This document shows positions 45,141 to 54,815 of a DNA stretch of 64,000 nt, piece after piece. A program made the translations under genes and the position numbers. The number at the start of each line of letters is the position of its first letter. Positions within the stretch are counted from its first letter, which is position 1. The DNA is taken from positions 1 to 64,000 of the forward strand of contig NZ_QJUA01000031.1 in assembly GCF_003254575.1 (NCBI RefSeq). The letters run 5' to 3'. This stretch comes from Mycobacterium kyogaense. Lineage in GTDB: Bacteria; Actinomycetota; Actinomycetes; Mycobacteriales; Mycobacteriaceae. The notes beneath the pieces are model-generated. The model was not told where the DNA came from. It saw only the letters and a list, made by a program, of their open reading frames with translations, and searched no databases.

Positions 45141-46304
45141 TCAACCTTCCGCGCCGCTCTCCTCCTCGCCTGCGGACGTGGACACCGCTTCACCGCACGG
45201 GTCGGCATGCCAGTCGCCGAAAGGGTCGGCGTAGCAGGACCATTCGTGCTCACGGCTCACCTCGTCATCGGTCAGCAGGGCGCCGTTCAGCGCTCGCGTG
45301 ATGTCCCGGTCGCCGGCCCCGCAGGTCAGCACTGCCAGCGAGGTGTGCCGATCGCCGTGGCGCGGGTCCCACATCAGAGCCGCCATCGCACGGCGTTCCG
45401 GATTGACGTAGGCGGTCTCGCGAGAGGTCATCGCCGCCAACCATTTTCCCGCGTTCGTCACCAGCAGGCCGCCACCTGCAGACTCCAACCACATCACCCG
45501 GTCCGGCCGGTTGGCGACCCAGAGCCGCCCTCGGCTGCGCACCACGCCGTCGAGCAGCACGTCGAGCGCATCGTGCAGGCGGTCGGGGTGGAACGGGCGC
45601 CGAGCGGTGAACTCGACCAGCCCGACGCGACCGTCGGGGTCCAACGGCGGTTGACCGGCGAGCAGCGACGCATGCGGATCGTCGCCGCGGCCGCGTCGTG
45701 CATCCGATTCGAGGTGCGCGAGGGCGAGTTCGAGTCGGTCGGCGCCGACGGTGATGCGGGCGCGCGGGGCGAGCCTGCGAACGACGGCGAGTGTCTCGCG
45801 ATCCGGGGCCGACAGAACGGCGACGTCGGCGAACTCGACCTGTCCGACCGCGACCTGCGCCACGGTCCGTCCGTCGGCCAACTCGTCCTCACCGAGCGCG
45901 TGGGGCAACCAGGTGTCCGTGTCGACGGCGGTGAGCACAGCAGCGACAGACAGCTCACTCGCGGCGGTCGAGTGCGCGATCGCGGCGCAGACGGGTGCGG
46001 GTTCCAGCGACGGAGCCAGACGCACGACGATGCGCTCGACACCGCCGCGGCGGTGCAGGTGGCACAGGTGGGCCAGCAGATCCTCGCGCACGGTGCAGGA
46101 CAGGCAGCAGTTGGTCAGCTCGAGTACCGCGTCGGCTTTCACGGTGATGCCGCGCTGGATCGACGTGGTGGTGCGGTGCACCACGTGCCCGTCGAAGACG
46201 TGCTCCACCGCCAGCGTGCCCGGTCGCTCGAGCAGGACTCGAGTGATCTCGGCTGTGCCGGCGGCGCTGTTGTGGCCGGCCACGACGATGACGGGGGTGC
46301 GCAT
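45141..46304 (-). CDS. COG0523/CobW-like putative metal chaperone, degenerate P-loop
   Basis: 387 residues. Resembles mycobacterial Zur-regulated COG0523 proteins such as Rv0106 in overall plan. The metal-binding motif TNCCLSCTVREDLL is a CC..C variant of the family's CxCC. The expected Walker A (GxxGxGKT) near the N-terminus reads VVAGHNSAAGTAEI and lacks the lysine, so GTPase activity is doubtful. The C-terminal CobW_C-like domain (VEFTARRPFHPDRLHDALD, then SRGRLWVANRP) and an acidic tail follow. Divergent from the C-minus ribosomal genes, with a Zur-like box 18-32 bases before its ATG. Confidence 0.82.
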   Translation of the reverse strand: MRTPVIVVAGHNSAAGTAEITRVLLERPGTLAVEHVFDGHVVHRTTTSIQRGITVKADAVLELTNCCLSCTVREDLLAHLCHLHRRGGVERIVVRLAPSLEPAPVCAAIAHSTAASELSVAAVLTAVDTDTWLPHALGEDELADGRTVAQVAVGQVEFADVAVLSAPDRETLAVVRRLAPRARITVGADRLELALAHLESDARRGRGDDPHASLLAGQPPLDPDGRVGLVEFTARRPFHPDRLHDALDVLLDGVVRSRGRLWVANRPDRVMWLESAGGGLLVTNAGKWLAAMTSRETAYVNPERRAMAALMWDPRHGDRHTSLAVLTCGAGDRDITRALNGALLTDDEVSREHEWSCYADPFGDWHADPCGEAVSTSAGEEESGAEG

Positions 46305-46321
46305 CGACTGACTCCTTATCG

Positions 46322-46336
46322 GGAATGATTTTCAAT
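46322..46336 (-). promoter_or_regulatory. Zur-like box ahead of the CobW-like gene
   Basis: GGAATGATTTTCAAT matches the mycobacterial Zur palindrome (about TGAAAATGATTTTCA) well in its right half. It lies 18-32 bases upstream of the CobW-like ATG at 46304. Match judged by eye from memory of the consensus. Confidence 0.6.
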
Positions 46337-46374
46337 AAAGACGCGTTCACGCTACAGTCCACTCCGCATCTTGT

Positions 46375-46389
46375 CGAAAACGATTTCCA
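46375..46389 (+). promoter_or_regulatory. Zur-like box ahead of the C-minus ribosomal operon
   Basis: CGAAAACGATTTCCA is a near-palindromic match to the Zur consensus and ends 3 bases before the AAGGAGG SD. Binding here would block initiation from a promoter with a very short leader. Together with the box at 46322 it gives a divergent two-box control region. Confidence 0.65.
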
Positions 46390-46402
46390 TTAAGGAGGCG
46401 CC

Positions 46403-46639
46403 ATGTCGGCTCACTGCCAGGTCACCGGACGCGCACCCAGCTTCGGCAACGCGGTGTCGCATTCGCACCGCCGCACTCGTCGGCGCTGGGACCCCAACAT
46501 CCAACGCAAGACCTATCACCTGCCGTCAGAAGGTCGCCGAATCACGTTGCGCGTCAGCGCGAAAGGCATCAAGACCATCGACCGTGACGGCATCGAATCG
46601 GTGGTGGCCCGCCTCCGCCGGGAAGGGCAGAAAGTCTGA
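46403..46639 (+). CDS. rpmB: Ribosomal protein bL28, C-minus paralogue
   Basis: 78 residues. L28 signature FGNAVSHSHRRTRRRWDPN is present. The zinc CxxC of the primary form is gone: one Cys only, in HCQVTG. Zinc-free paralogues replace zinc proteins under starvation. The strongest SD in the island, AAGGAGG (46392-46398), precedes ATG 46403. The TGATG overlap with rpmG is 1 base. Confidence 0.95.
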   Translation: MSAHCQVTGRAPSFGNAVSHSHRRTRRRWDPNIQRKTYHLPSEGRRITLRVSAKGIKTIDRDGIESVVARLRREGQKV

Positions 46640-46806
46640 TGGCACGTAGTACCGACATCCGTCCCGTGGTGAAGCTCCGCTCAACAGCGGGCACCGGCTA
46701 CACCTACGTCACGCGCAAGAACAGGCGCAACGATCCCGACCGGATCGTCCTGCGCAAGTACGATCCCGTCGCGCGCCGGCACGTCGAATTCCGCGAAGAG
46801 CGCTGA
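46639..46806 (+). CDS. rpmG: Ribosomal protein bL33, C-minus paralogue
   Basis: 55 residues from ATG 46639, which shares one base with the L28 stop; it is short and easily missed. Sequence has the L33 pattern (PVVKLRSTAGTGYTYVTRKN, then RNDPDRIVLRKYDPVARRH). It has no Cys at all, so it cannot bind zinc. Ends one base into the S14 start. Confidence 0.93.
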   Translation: MARSTDIRPVVKLRSTAGTGYTYVTRKNRRNDPDRIVLRKYDPVARRHVEFREER

Positions 46807-47105
46807 TGGCCAAGAAATCCAAGATCGTCGCCGACGCCCGGCGCCGCGAGATCGTCGCCCGGTACGCGGAGCGTCGCGCCGAACTCAAGGAGATCATCCG
46901 CATCGGTGGACCGCAGGAGCGTGCGGCGGCCCAGGCAGAACTGAATCGGCAACCGCGGGATGCGAGCCCGGTGCGGCTGCGCAACCGCGACGCGGTCGAC
47001 GGCCGGCCCCGCGGCCATCTGCGCAAATTCGGGCTCTCGCGGGTCCGGATGCGCGAACTCGCCCATCGCGGTGAGCTGCCGGGTGTGCGGAAGTCGAGCT
47101 GGTGA
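46806..47105 (+). CDS. rpsN: Ribosomal protein uS14, C-minus long form
   Basis: 99 residues, the long zinc-free S14 form (about 101 residues) rather than the 61-residue zinc form. Family stretches are MAKKSKIVADARRREIVARY and RPRGHLRKFGLSRVRMRELA. No Cys. Coupled to rpmG through a TGATG overlap and to rpsR by a GTGA overlap. Confidence 0.95.
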   Translation: MAKKSKIVADARRREIVARYAERRAELKEIIRIGGPQERAAAQAELNRQPRDASPVRLRNRDAVDGRPRGHLRKFGLSRVRMRELAHRGELPGVRKSSW

Positions 47106-47341
47106 AGCGGTCGAGGCGGGTACTCGAGCCCGCGAAGAAGCGCCGGAACCTGTTGTCCTCGTTGGGAATCGAGGCCGTCGACTACAAAGACACCGCGACG
47201 CTGCGGCAGTTCCTGTCCGAGCGCGGCAAGATCCGATCGCGGTCGGTCACCGGCGTCACGGTCCAGCAGCAGAGACAGGTCGCCACGGCGATCAAGAACG
47301 CTCGCGAGATGGCGCTGCTGCCCTACCCGGGCCAGCGCTGA
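47102..47341 (+). CDS. rpsR: Ribosomal protein bS18, C-minus paralogue
   Basis: 79 residues from GTG 47102. The S18 core is DYKDTATLRQFLSERGKI and RSRSVTGVTVQQQRQVATAI. No Cys. Last gene of the L28-L33-S14-S18 operon, the set that in M. tuberculosis is rpmB2-rpmG1-rpsN2-rpsR2 under Zur control. Confidence 0.94.
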   Translation: MKRSRRVLEPAKKRRNLLSSLGIEAVDYKDTATLRQFLSERGKIRSRSVTGVTVQQQRQVATAIKNAREMALLPYPGQR

Positions 47342-47344
47342 CGC

Positions 47345-47401
47345 CGAGTGCACGGTTTCTGACGCGCCGTCTCGAGGTTCTCGTCAGAAACCGTGCACTC
47401 G
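47345..47401. terminator. 19-bp perfect inverted repeat between rpsR and catalase
   Basis: CGAGTGCACGGTTTCTGAC (47345-47363) pairs perfectly with 47383-47401 across a 19-base loop. It starts 4 bases after the S18 stop and ends 8 bases before the catalase stop, so it can serve both convergent genes. Confidence 0.8.
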
Positions 47402-47408
47402 CGACGCG

Positions 47409-48851
47409 TCACGCGCCCCGCACGCCCTCCTCGACCTTCTTGCCGAGATCGGGATCGACGTTGCGCCAGTACTCGAACACCCGGGACAGCACCGGCTCCT
47501 TCACACCGTCGGAGACATGCCCGACGATGTTCTGCACCAAGCGATCTCGCGCCTCGTCGTCGAGAACCTCGCGCACGAGAGTGCCGGCCTGGCCCCAGTC
47601 GTCGTCCTCGGCGCGCAACGCATACGCCGCCCGCACCATGTCGCCGTCGGACGCCCAGTGCACCTCGGACGCCCGCCGCGGGTCGGCTTCGGGCCCGCCC
47701 ATCGAATTGGGCGCGTACACGGGATCGGTGACGTTGCGGATGCGCATCGGCCCGTCCTTGGAGTAGGCCCGCACCTCCACTTTCGGCTCGTTCACGGGGA
47801 TCTGCTTGTAGTTGACACCGAGGCGGTGCCGATGAGCGTCGGCGTAGGAGAAGCCGCGCGCCAGCAGCATCTTGTCGGGTGAGAGCCCGGTGCCCGGCAC
47901 GACGTTGTTCGGCTCGAACGCGGCCTGCTCCATCTGAGCGTGGTAGTCGACGACGTTGCGGTTGAGCGTCATCTTTCCGACCTGCTGCAGCGGATAGTCG
48001 CTGTGCGGCCACACCTTGGTCAGGTCGAAGGGGTTGTAGCGGTACGTCTTCGCGTCCTCGAACGGCATGACCTGCACGTGCAGCGTCCACGTCGGGAAGT
48101 TGCCGTCCTCGATCGCGGTGAACAGGTCCCGCTGGTGATAGTCGGCATCCTCGCCGGCCAGCCGGTCGGCGTCCTCCTGGGTGAGGTAGTCGATGCCCTG
48201 GTCGGTCTTGAAGTGGTACTTCACCCAGAAGAGCTCGTCGTCGGCGTTGACCCAGCTGTAGGTGTGGCTCGAGTAGCCGTTCATGTGCCGCCACGTCTTC
48301 GGGATGCCGCGGTCACCCATCAACCACGTGACCTGGTGCGCCGACTCCGGCGACAGCGTCCAGAAGTCCCACTGCATGTGGTGGTCGCGCAGGTTCGACG
48401 CCTGCATCCGCTTCTGGCTGCGGATGAAGTTCTGGAACTTCATCGGATCACGCAGGAAGAACACCGGGGTGTTGTTGCCGACCATGTCGAAGTTGCCCTC
48501 GGACGTGTAGAACTTCAGCGAGAACCCGCGCGGATCACGCCAGGTGTCTGGGCTGCCACGCTCACCGGCCACCGTCGAGAACCGGGCCACCATCTCCGTC
48601 TTCACCCCCGGCTGCAGGAACGCGGCCTTGGTGAAAGCGCTGACATCATGGGTGACCTCGAACTCGCCGAAGGCACCGCCGCCCTTGGCGTGGGGCTGGC
48701 GCTCCGGGATGCGCTCCCGGTTGAAGTTGGCCATCTGCTCGAGCAGGTAGTGGTCCTGCAGCAGGATGGGCCCGTCCGGGCCGACGGTCAGCGAGTGCTC
48801 GAGGCTGGGGACCGGGGCACCACCGTCGGTGGTCGCGTACTTGTCAGACAT
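47409..48851 (-). CDS. katA: Monofunctional haem catalase
   Basis: 480 residues, small-subunit (clade 3-like) length. Distal haem residues H54 (QPHAKGGGAFG) and N127 (MVGNNTPVFF) are in place. The proximal Tyr is in the RGFSYADAHRHRLG segment (consensus RxFxYxDTxRxRLG). Decomposes hydrogen peroxide. Distinct from the KatG type. Methanol and glycolate-type oxidations in the neighbourhood would raise peroxide load, but no operon link is visible. Confidence 0.95.
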   Translation of the reverse strand: MSDKYATTDGGAPVPSLEHSLTVGPDGPILLQDHYLLEQMANFNRERIPERQPHAKGGGAFGEFEVTHDVSAFTKAAFLQPGVKTEMVARFSTVAGERGSPDTWRDPRGFSLKFYTSEGNFDMVGNNTPVFFLRDPMKFQNFIRSQKRMQASNLRDHHMQWDFWTLSPESAHQVTWLMGDRGIPKTWRHMNGYSSHTYSWVNADDELFWVKYHFKTDQGIDYLTQEDADRLAGEDADYHQRDLFTAIEDGNFPTWTLHVQVMPFEDAKTYRYNPFDLTKVWPHSDYPLQQVGKMTLNRNVVDYHAQMEQAAFEPNNVVPGTGLSPDKMLLARGFSYADAHRHRLGVNYKQIPVNEPKVEVRAYSKDGPMRIRNVTDPVYAPNSMGGPEADPRRASEVHWASDGDMVRAAYALRAEDDDWGQAGTLVREVLDDEARDRLVQNIVGHVSDGVKEPVLSRVFEYWRNVDPDLGKKVEEGVRGA

Positions 48852-48937
48852 CTACTCTCCTGAAGCTGCCGAGCGGCTGCCGGGCTGCGCCGCCGTCTTG
48901 GCGCCGCATACCCAGAAGCTGTAGAAACCATCCGTAC

Positions 48938-49387
48938 TCAGGGCCGCGGCGGCGTCGGTGTATCGGGCTCCCCCGGCGCTCCGCCGGGTCGCGGGATCTC
49001 GATGATCTGTCCCGGGCCGAAGGGGCCGGAGAACGACGGACCGCGCTGGAAGCCTCCCGGCGGACCCATCGGGAACATCGACGCGCCGGGCCGCATCATC
49101 ATCTCGTGGCCGCGGTCGTAGTCCCGGTGATTGCCGACGGCCTTACCGGTGAAGAAGCCGGCGCCGAAGATCACGACGACGATGAACAGCGAGCCGGCGA
49201 CGATGCCGACCCATGCCGCGACTTTGGTGAGGCGGCTGGATCGCTCGACGTAGACGGTGTTCTGCGGCGTCGGGGCGGGCTCGGTGTAGGCGGGCGGCGG
49301 CGCGAAGACGGGCCCCGTGGCGGGCTCGTTCTGGTCGGGCGGGGGTGACGATGACTGCGGTGCCGACGGTGGCGGTGTCTCGCTCAT
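48938..49387 (-). CDS. Pro-rich single-pass membrane protein, unknown
   Basis: 149 residues from ATG 49387; the longer frame to 49711 is not used. N-terminal 55 residues are Pro/Ser-rich and cytoplasmic (ETPPPSAPQSSSPPPD). One transmembrane helix (WVGIVAGSLFIVVVIFGAGF) is followed by an external part rich in Gly, Pro, Met and Phe, with FQRGPSFSGPFGPGQ. Not assigned to a family. Confidence 0.7.
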   Translation of the reverse strand: MSETPPPSAPQSSSPPPDQNEPATGPVFAPPPAYTEPAPTPQNTVYVERSSRLTKVAAWVGIVAGSLFIVVVIFGAGFFTGKAVGNHRDYDRGHEMMMRPGASMFPMGPPGGFQRGPSFSGPFGPGQIIEIPRPGGAPGEPDTPTPPRP

Positions 49388-49484
49388 GCGCACGATCCTG
49401 CTCCACAACGCACAATGCCGGTTAGGCGTTGCCTGTGAATTGCGTATGAGGTCGGGTTCGGTGAGCAACCGCCGGCCACGCGGG

Positions 49485-51179
49485 TCACGCGGCAGACAGC
49501 AGGTCCGCCAGTGCGTCGTCGACGGCCGCAGAGCCACCGCCGGCGGCCTGCCAGAGCAACGCGGCCAACCACGCGATCGCGACAGCACCGGCATCGGGCT
49601 GGCCGATCGCGCGTTCTCCGACGTAGGCGGCCCGACCCCGGCCGGCGACCATGTCCGCGGTCGACGCGGCCGCCTCGATTCCCGCCAGCACCGATGCCTC
49701 ATCGAGCGCACTCACGCCCCGCGTGCGGGCGTCCTCGACGATGGCGGCCAGTGGATCGACCAATGTCCGGTCGCCGGGCTCGGCACCGCCTGCCCGCTGC
49801 ACGGCTGTCAACGCATCGGCGAGTCCGGCGAGCACGGCGCCGCCGAGCTCCTCGGACCGAGAATCCTCGGCACGGGACGACACCCCGCCGAACACCAGCC
49901 CCAGCAGCGGTCCGCTCGACCCGCCGACGTCATCGAGGAACGCGTCGGCGAGATGTCCGAGATCGGCCACCACGTCGTCATCGACGTCCCCGCGCCGCAC
50001 CGCGTGCCCGACGCCGACCGAGAGGTTGTCGCCGAAGTCGCCGTCGCCTGCTGCCTGATCCAGCGCGTTGAACCGATCCCGCAGTCGCTCGGTTCGGCTC
50101 GCCACATCCTGCAGCCACGGTGACGCTGCCTCGGATGCGTCGTCGTCCGAGGCGACGCCGCGCAGTGTCCGGATCCCCGGGAACGGCCGGGGTCGGGGCA
50201 GCCCGGGGGTTCCGTGATCGGCGTACCAGTGCGGCAGCCAGGCCGGGTCGGCGTCGACCACCGTCAAGCTCACGCCCCGCATGTCCAGGGCCGTGCAGTA
50301 CGCACCCACGACCAGGCTGCGCACCGTCAGGTCGCGGTCGGTGAGGGCCCGGGCAGCGGCGTCGCCGACGTGCAGCAACTCGAGCTGCCCTGTTCCGCCG
50401 AGGCCGTTGACCAGCACCAGCACTCCGTCCGGTGCCGAAAGGTCGGCGGTCAGCGCGTCGACCATGGTGCCGACCAACCCGTCGAGGTCGGCGGCTTCGA
50501 TGCTTTCGCGTGCGGGCTCCCCGTGGATGCCGACACCGAATTCGAGCGAGTCCGGCGACACCTCGAAGGCGCGGTCGCCGTCTCCCGGGCTGCGGTGGGC
50601 CTCCGCGGCGATCGCCACGGTGCGCGATCGCGCCACGATGTCCCGTCCCAGGGCAGCCAGGTCCGTCAGGGACATCCCGTCGTCGGCGGCGGCACCCAGC
50701 ACCTTCTCGACGATGACCGTCGCCGCGGTGCCCCGCCTGCCCACCTTCCCGGCGTCACGCGAACCCCAGTCGTCGTCGACCAGCACTTGCTCGACCGGGA
50801 TGCCGTCGGCCCGCAACCTCTCGGCGGCGATGTTGAAGTTCAGGACGTCGCCGGTGTAGTTCTTCACGATCTGCAGCACGCCGTCCGGTCGCGCGACCCG
50901 GCTGCACGCCGCGTAGATCTGCCGATTGTGCGGGGACGTGAAGATCTCACCCGGACAGGCTGCGTCCAGCCCGCCGCGGCCGACGAATCCGCCGTGCATC
51001 GGCTCGTGACCCGCGCCCCCGCCGCTCACCAGGGCCACTCTCCTCGCTTCGGCGGGCGAGTCGCTGTACAGGAACGGCGGGTCCTCGGAGAACCCGACAC
51101 CGTCGCCGGCGACCATCGACAGGCCTGAGAGTCCCGCACTCGCTCGCCTGGACCTCTCCGCGATGAACAGAACGGACAT
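49485..51179 (-). CDS. ATP-dependent dihydroxyacetone kinase (DhaK-DhaL fusion)
   Basis: 564 residues, the single-chain form. Residues 1-325 are DhaK: LVSGGGAGHEPMHGGFVG, the substrate-binding FGVGIHGEPA with the His that forms a hemiaminal with dihydroxyacetone. Residues about 345-564 are DhaL: AAGDGDFGDNLSVG (metal/ATP Asp cluster) and VGGSSGPLLG. Phosphorylates dihydroxyacetone. No PTS genes are adjacent. It could serve glycerol use, or the xylulose-monophosphate route of methylotrophic mycobacteria. Confidence 0.92.
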   Translation of the reverse strand: MSVLFIAERSRRASAGLSGLSMVAGDGVGFSEDPPFLYSDSPAEARRVALVSGGGAGHEPMHGGFVGRGGLDAACPGEIFTSPHNRQIYAACSRVARPDGVLQIVKNYTGDVLNFNIAAERLRADGIPVEQVLVDDDWGSRDAGKVGRRGTAATVIVEKVLGAAADDGMSLTDLAALGRDIVARSRTVAIAAEAHRSPGDGDRAFEVSPDSLEFGVGIHGEPARESIEAADLDGLVGTMVDALTADLSAPDGVLVLVNGLGGTGQLELLHVGDAAARALTDRDLTVRSLVVGAYCTALDMRGVSLTVVDADPAWLPHWYADHGTPGLPRPRPFPGIRTLRGVASDDDASEAASPWLQDVASRTERLRDRFNALDQAAGDGDFGDNLSVGVGHAVRRGDVDDDVVADLGHLADAFLDDVGGSSGPLLGLVFGGVSSRAEDSRSEELGGAVLAGLADALTAVQRAGGAEPGDRTLVDPLAAIVEDARTRGVSALDEASVLAGIEAAASTADMVAGRGRAAYVGERAIGQPDAGAVAIAWLAALLWQAAGGGSAAVDDALADLLSAA

Positions 51180-51265
51180 CGGTCACTCCCTTCCCGCACG
51201 ATCACATCCGCCATGAACATAATGTCCGGTCGCTCGGCAGTGCAAACCCGGCGGGGAGCGCGCCG

Positions 51266-52366
51266 TCAGGGCTTGACCGGATTCACCGCGAACTGGATGA
51301 CGCGGTACGGGCTGCCGCCGCGCGGGGTGGTGTTCCACTGGCTGACGAAGACGCGCACCGCGTCGGGTGTCGACGCCGGTGAGAGGTATCCACCGTAGGG
51401 CTGGGCGAGTCTATTGTCTTGTGGCGCAGGGAGATCCTCGGCTTGCTCTGGCCATGGCGCAGCGACGACGACGGTGGTCACCGGCGCGGTCCCCAGCTGT
51501 GTCGGATTGTTCGCGACACGGATCTCCATGTTGCCGGTGCTGGCGTTGAAGTACGACAGCACGGTCTGCCCGTCGATCTGGCGCACGCTCATCTCGCCGA
51601 CCCGGTCACCCCACAGCGGCGCGGGCGGTGTACCCCAGCCGGCCGGAGACCACGCCTGCCAGTGTGCACGATCGGTGAAGGTCTGCGGCGGCGTCCGATA
51701 GAGCGTCAACGGGCCGGTGCGGTCGAAGTTGTTGGCGACGATGTACACCCAGCCGCGCGGCGAGTCAGGAGTCGGGATCGGGTCGTAGTAGCCACTGATC
51801 TGGGACTGACCACCGCCGGCATAGGCGGCATCGCGTACCGAGCCGGCCACCGTCGCCCAGTTGCCCTGCCCTGCTTCGGCTTTCACCAAACGGGACGACT
51901 GCGGCCGCAGATCTTTCGTGGTGGTGACGAGCAGATAGTTCTCCCGGTTGATCTCGACGATGCCGGCGGGCAGCTGCGAGGAGCCCGGCGGTGTCGGGTC
52001 GGCGAGCAGCGGAGTGCCGATCCCGGTCACCCCGTCGTAGCGCACCCCGCCCGGGTCCTCGAGCGACCCGTCGACGACGTGCAACGCGATCGGCGAATAC
52101 CAGCCGCCGAATCCGACGCCCTGGCCGGCGAAGCTGTCCCCGCACACCTGCAGGATGCCGGAGGGGAACTGCATGAACTCACACAGATCCGTCGCGCCGA
52201 TACCGTAATCAGCTGTCGGCGTGCCGGTTCCGGCCACCGGGCCGACACGCAGCACCTGGCCGGGCTGCAGCGGGGGCAGATCGACCGGCGTGGCAGACGC
52301 GCCGGGAGCGAGGGCCAGGGCGAGCACCAGCGCCGAGATCGACGAAAAGGCGCCCGTCTCTCGCAC
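51266..52366 (-). CDS. Secreted DUF4185 protein (Rv3707c-like)
   Basis: 366 residues from GTG 52366. Signal peptide (SSISALVLALALAPGASA). The mature part looks like the five-bladed-propeller DUF4185/glycosidase-like fold (QVCGDSFAGQGVGFGGWYSP, then YVSPASTP-like repeats near the end). Active residues not assignable. Same strand as asd, 29 bases from its end. Confidence 0.85.
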   Translation of the reverse strand: MRETGAFSSISALVLALALAPGASATPVDLPPLQPGQVLRVGPVAGTGTPTADYGIGATDLCEFMQFPSGILQVCGDSFAGQGVGFGGWYSPIALHVVDGSLEDPGGVRYDGVTGIGTPLLADPTPPGSSQLPAGIVEINRENYLLVTTTKDLRPQSSRLVKAEAGQGNWATVAGSVRDAAYAGGGQSQISGYYDPIPTPDSPRGWVYIVANNFDRTGPLTLYRTPPQTFTDRAHWQAWSPAGWGTPPAPLWGDRVGEMSVRQIDGQTVLSYFNASTGNMEIRVANNPTQLGTAPVTTVVVAAPWPEQAEDLPAPQDNRLAQPYGGYLSPASTPDAVRVFVSQWNTTPRGGSPYRVIQFAVNPVKP

Positions 52367-52395
52367 TTACCCGCCCGAACGTCGGTTTCGGCGCA

Positions 52396-53430
52396 CTAGA
52401 GCTGGGCGGCCAGCAACTCGGCGATCTGAATGGTGTTCAGCGCCGCACCTTTTCGTAGGTTGTCGCCGGAGACGAAGAGCGCGAGTCCGCGGCCGCCGGA
52501 CACGCCGGGATCCTGCCGAATCCGGCCCACCAGAGAGTCGTCGACGCCCGCGGCGGCCAGCGGCGTCGGCACGTCGACCAGCGTCACACCGGGCGCCCCG
52601 GACAGGATCTCGGTGGCCTCGGCGGCCGAGAGCGGCTGCGCGAATTCGACGTTCAGCGACAGCGAGTGTCCGGTGTAGACCGGCACCCGCACGCAGGTGC
52701 CGGACACCGCGAGGTCGGGGATGCCGAGGATCTTGCGGCTCTCGTTGCGCAGCTTCTGGTCCTCGTCGGTCTCCCCGGATCCGTCGTCGACCAGCGAGCC
52801 TGCCAGCGGGACGACGTTGAACGCGATCGGCGCCACGTATTTGTTCGGCGCGGGGAAAGCCACGGCGCTGCCGTCGTGCACCAGCGCCTGGCTGTCGGCG
52901 ACCACGGCGCTGGCCTGACCGAAGAGCTCGTCGACGCCGGCGAGTCCGCTGCCCGACACCGCCTGATAGGTCGAGGCGATCATGCGAACGAGGCCGGCCT
53001 TGTCGTGCAGCGGCTTGAGCACCGGCATCGCCGCCATCGTGGTGCAGTTCGGGTTGGCGATGATGCCTTTCGGCCGCACCCCTGCGTCGCGCGCGAAGTT
53101 GACCTCGGAGACCACCAGCGGGACGTCTGGGTCCTTGCGCCACGCCGAGGAGTTGTCGACCACGACCGCGCCTGCGGCGGCGAATCGCGGCGCCTGCACC
53201 CGCGACATCGTCGCGCCGGCGGAGAACAACGCGATGTCCAGACCCGACGGGTCCGCCGTCTCGGAGTCTTCGACCTCGATCTCCTGGCCACGGAACTCCA
53301 GCTTCTTGCCCGCCGAGCGGGCCGATGCGAAGAACCGGACCTCGGTGGCGGGAAAGTCACGTTCCGCCAACAGGGTTCGCATGACCTGGCCGACCTGACC
53401 GGTCGCTCCGACTACTCCAATGCGCACCAT
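52396..53430 (-). CDS. asd: Aspartate-semialdehyde dehydrogenase
   Basis: 344 residues. NADP-binding GVVGATGQVGQVM at the N-terminus, catalytic Cys129 in NPNCTT, and the substrate loop AVSGSGLAGVDELFGQ. His in VYTGHSLSLNVE is the acid/base partner. Reduces aspartyl phosphate on the way to Lys, Met, Thr and diaminopimelate. Directly follows the aspartokinase gene, as in other mycobacteria. Confidence 0.96.
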   Translation of the reverse strand: MVRIGVVGATGQVGQVMRTLLAERDFPATEVRFFASARSAGKKLEFRGQEIEVEDSETADPSGLDIALFSAGATMSRVQAPRFAAAGAVVVDNSSAWRKDPDVPLVVSEVNFARDAGVRPKGIIANPNCTTMAAMPVLKPLHDKAGLVRMIASTYQAVSGSGLAGVDELFGQASAVVADSQALVHDGSAVAFPAPNKYVAPIAFNVVPLAGSLVDDGSGETDEDQKLRNESRKILGIPDLAVSGTCVRVPVYTGHSLSLNVEFAQPLSAAEATEILSGAPGVTLVDVPTPLAAAGVDDSLVGRIRQDPGVSGGRGLALFVSGDNLRKGAALNTIQIAELLAAQL

Positions 53431-53464
53431 TATTTCCCCCGTCGCTTCGCTCGACCGGCCATTG

Positions 53465-54730
<1,266 letters not shown>

Positions 54731-54815
54731 TGGAGAGCCTTTCGGACGTGAGGGAACCCGAACAAGGATAAAGGCTGAGCGCACCTGATTTATTCGCCCC
54801 AGTAGCGTCGCCGGG

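Noticed and set aside
47342..47408. tRNA or small RNA gene in the hairpin region
   Set aside because: A single hairpin, no cloverleaf and no CCA context; terminator is enough.
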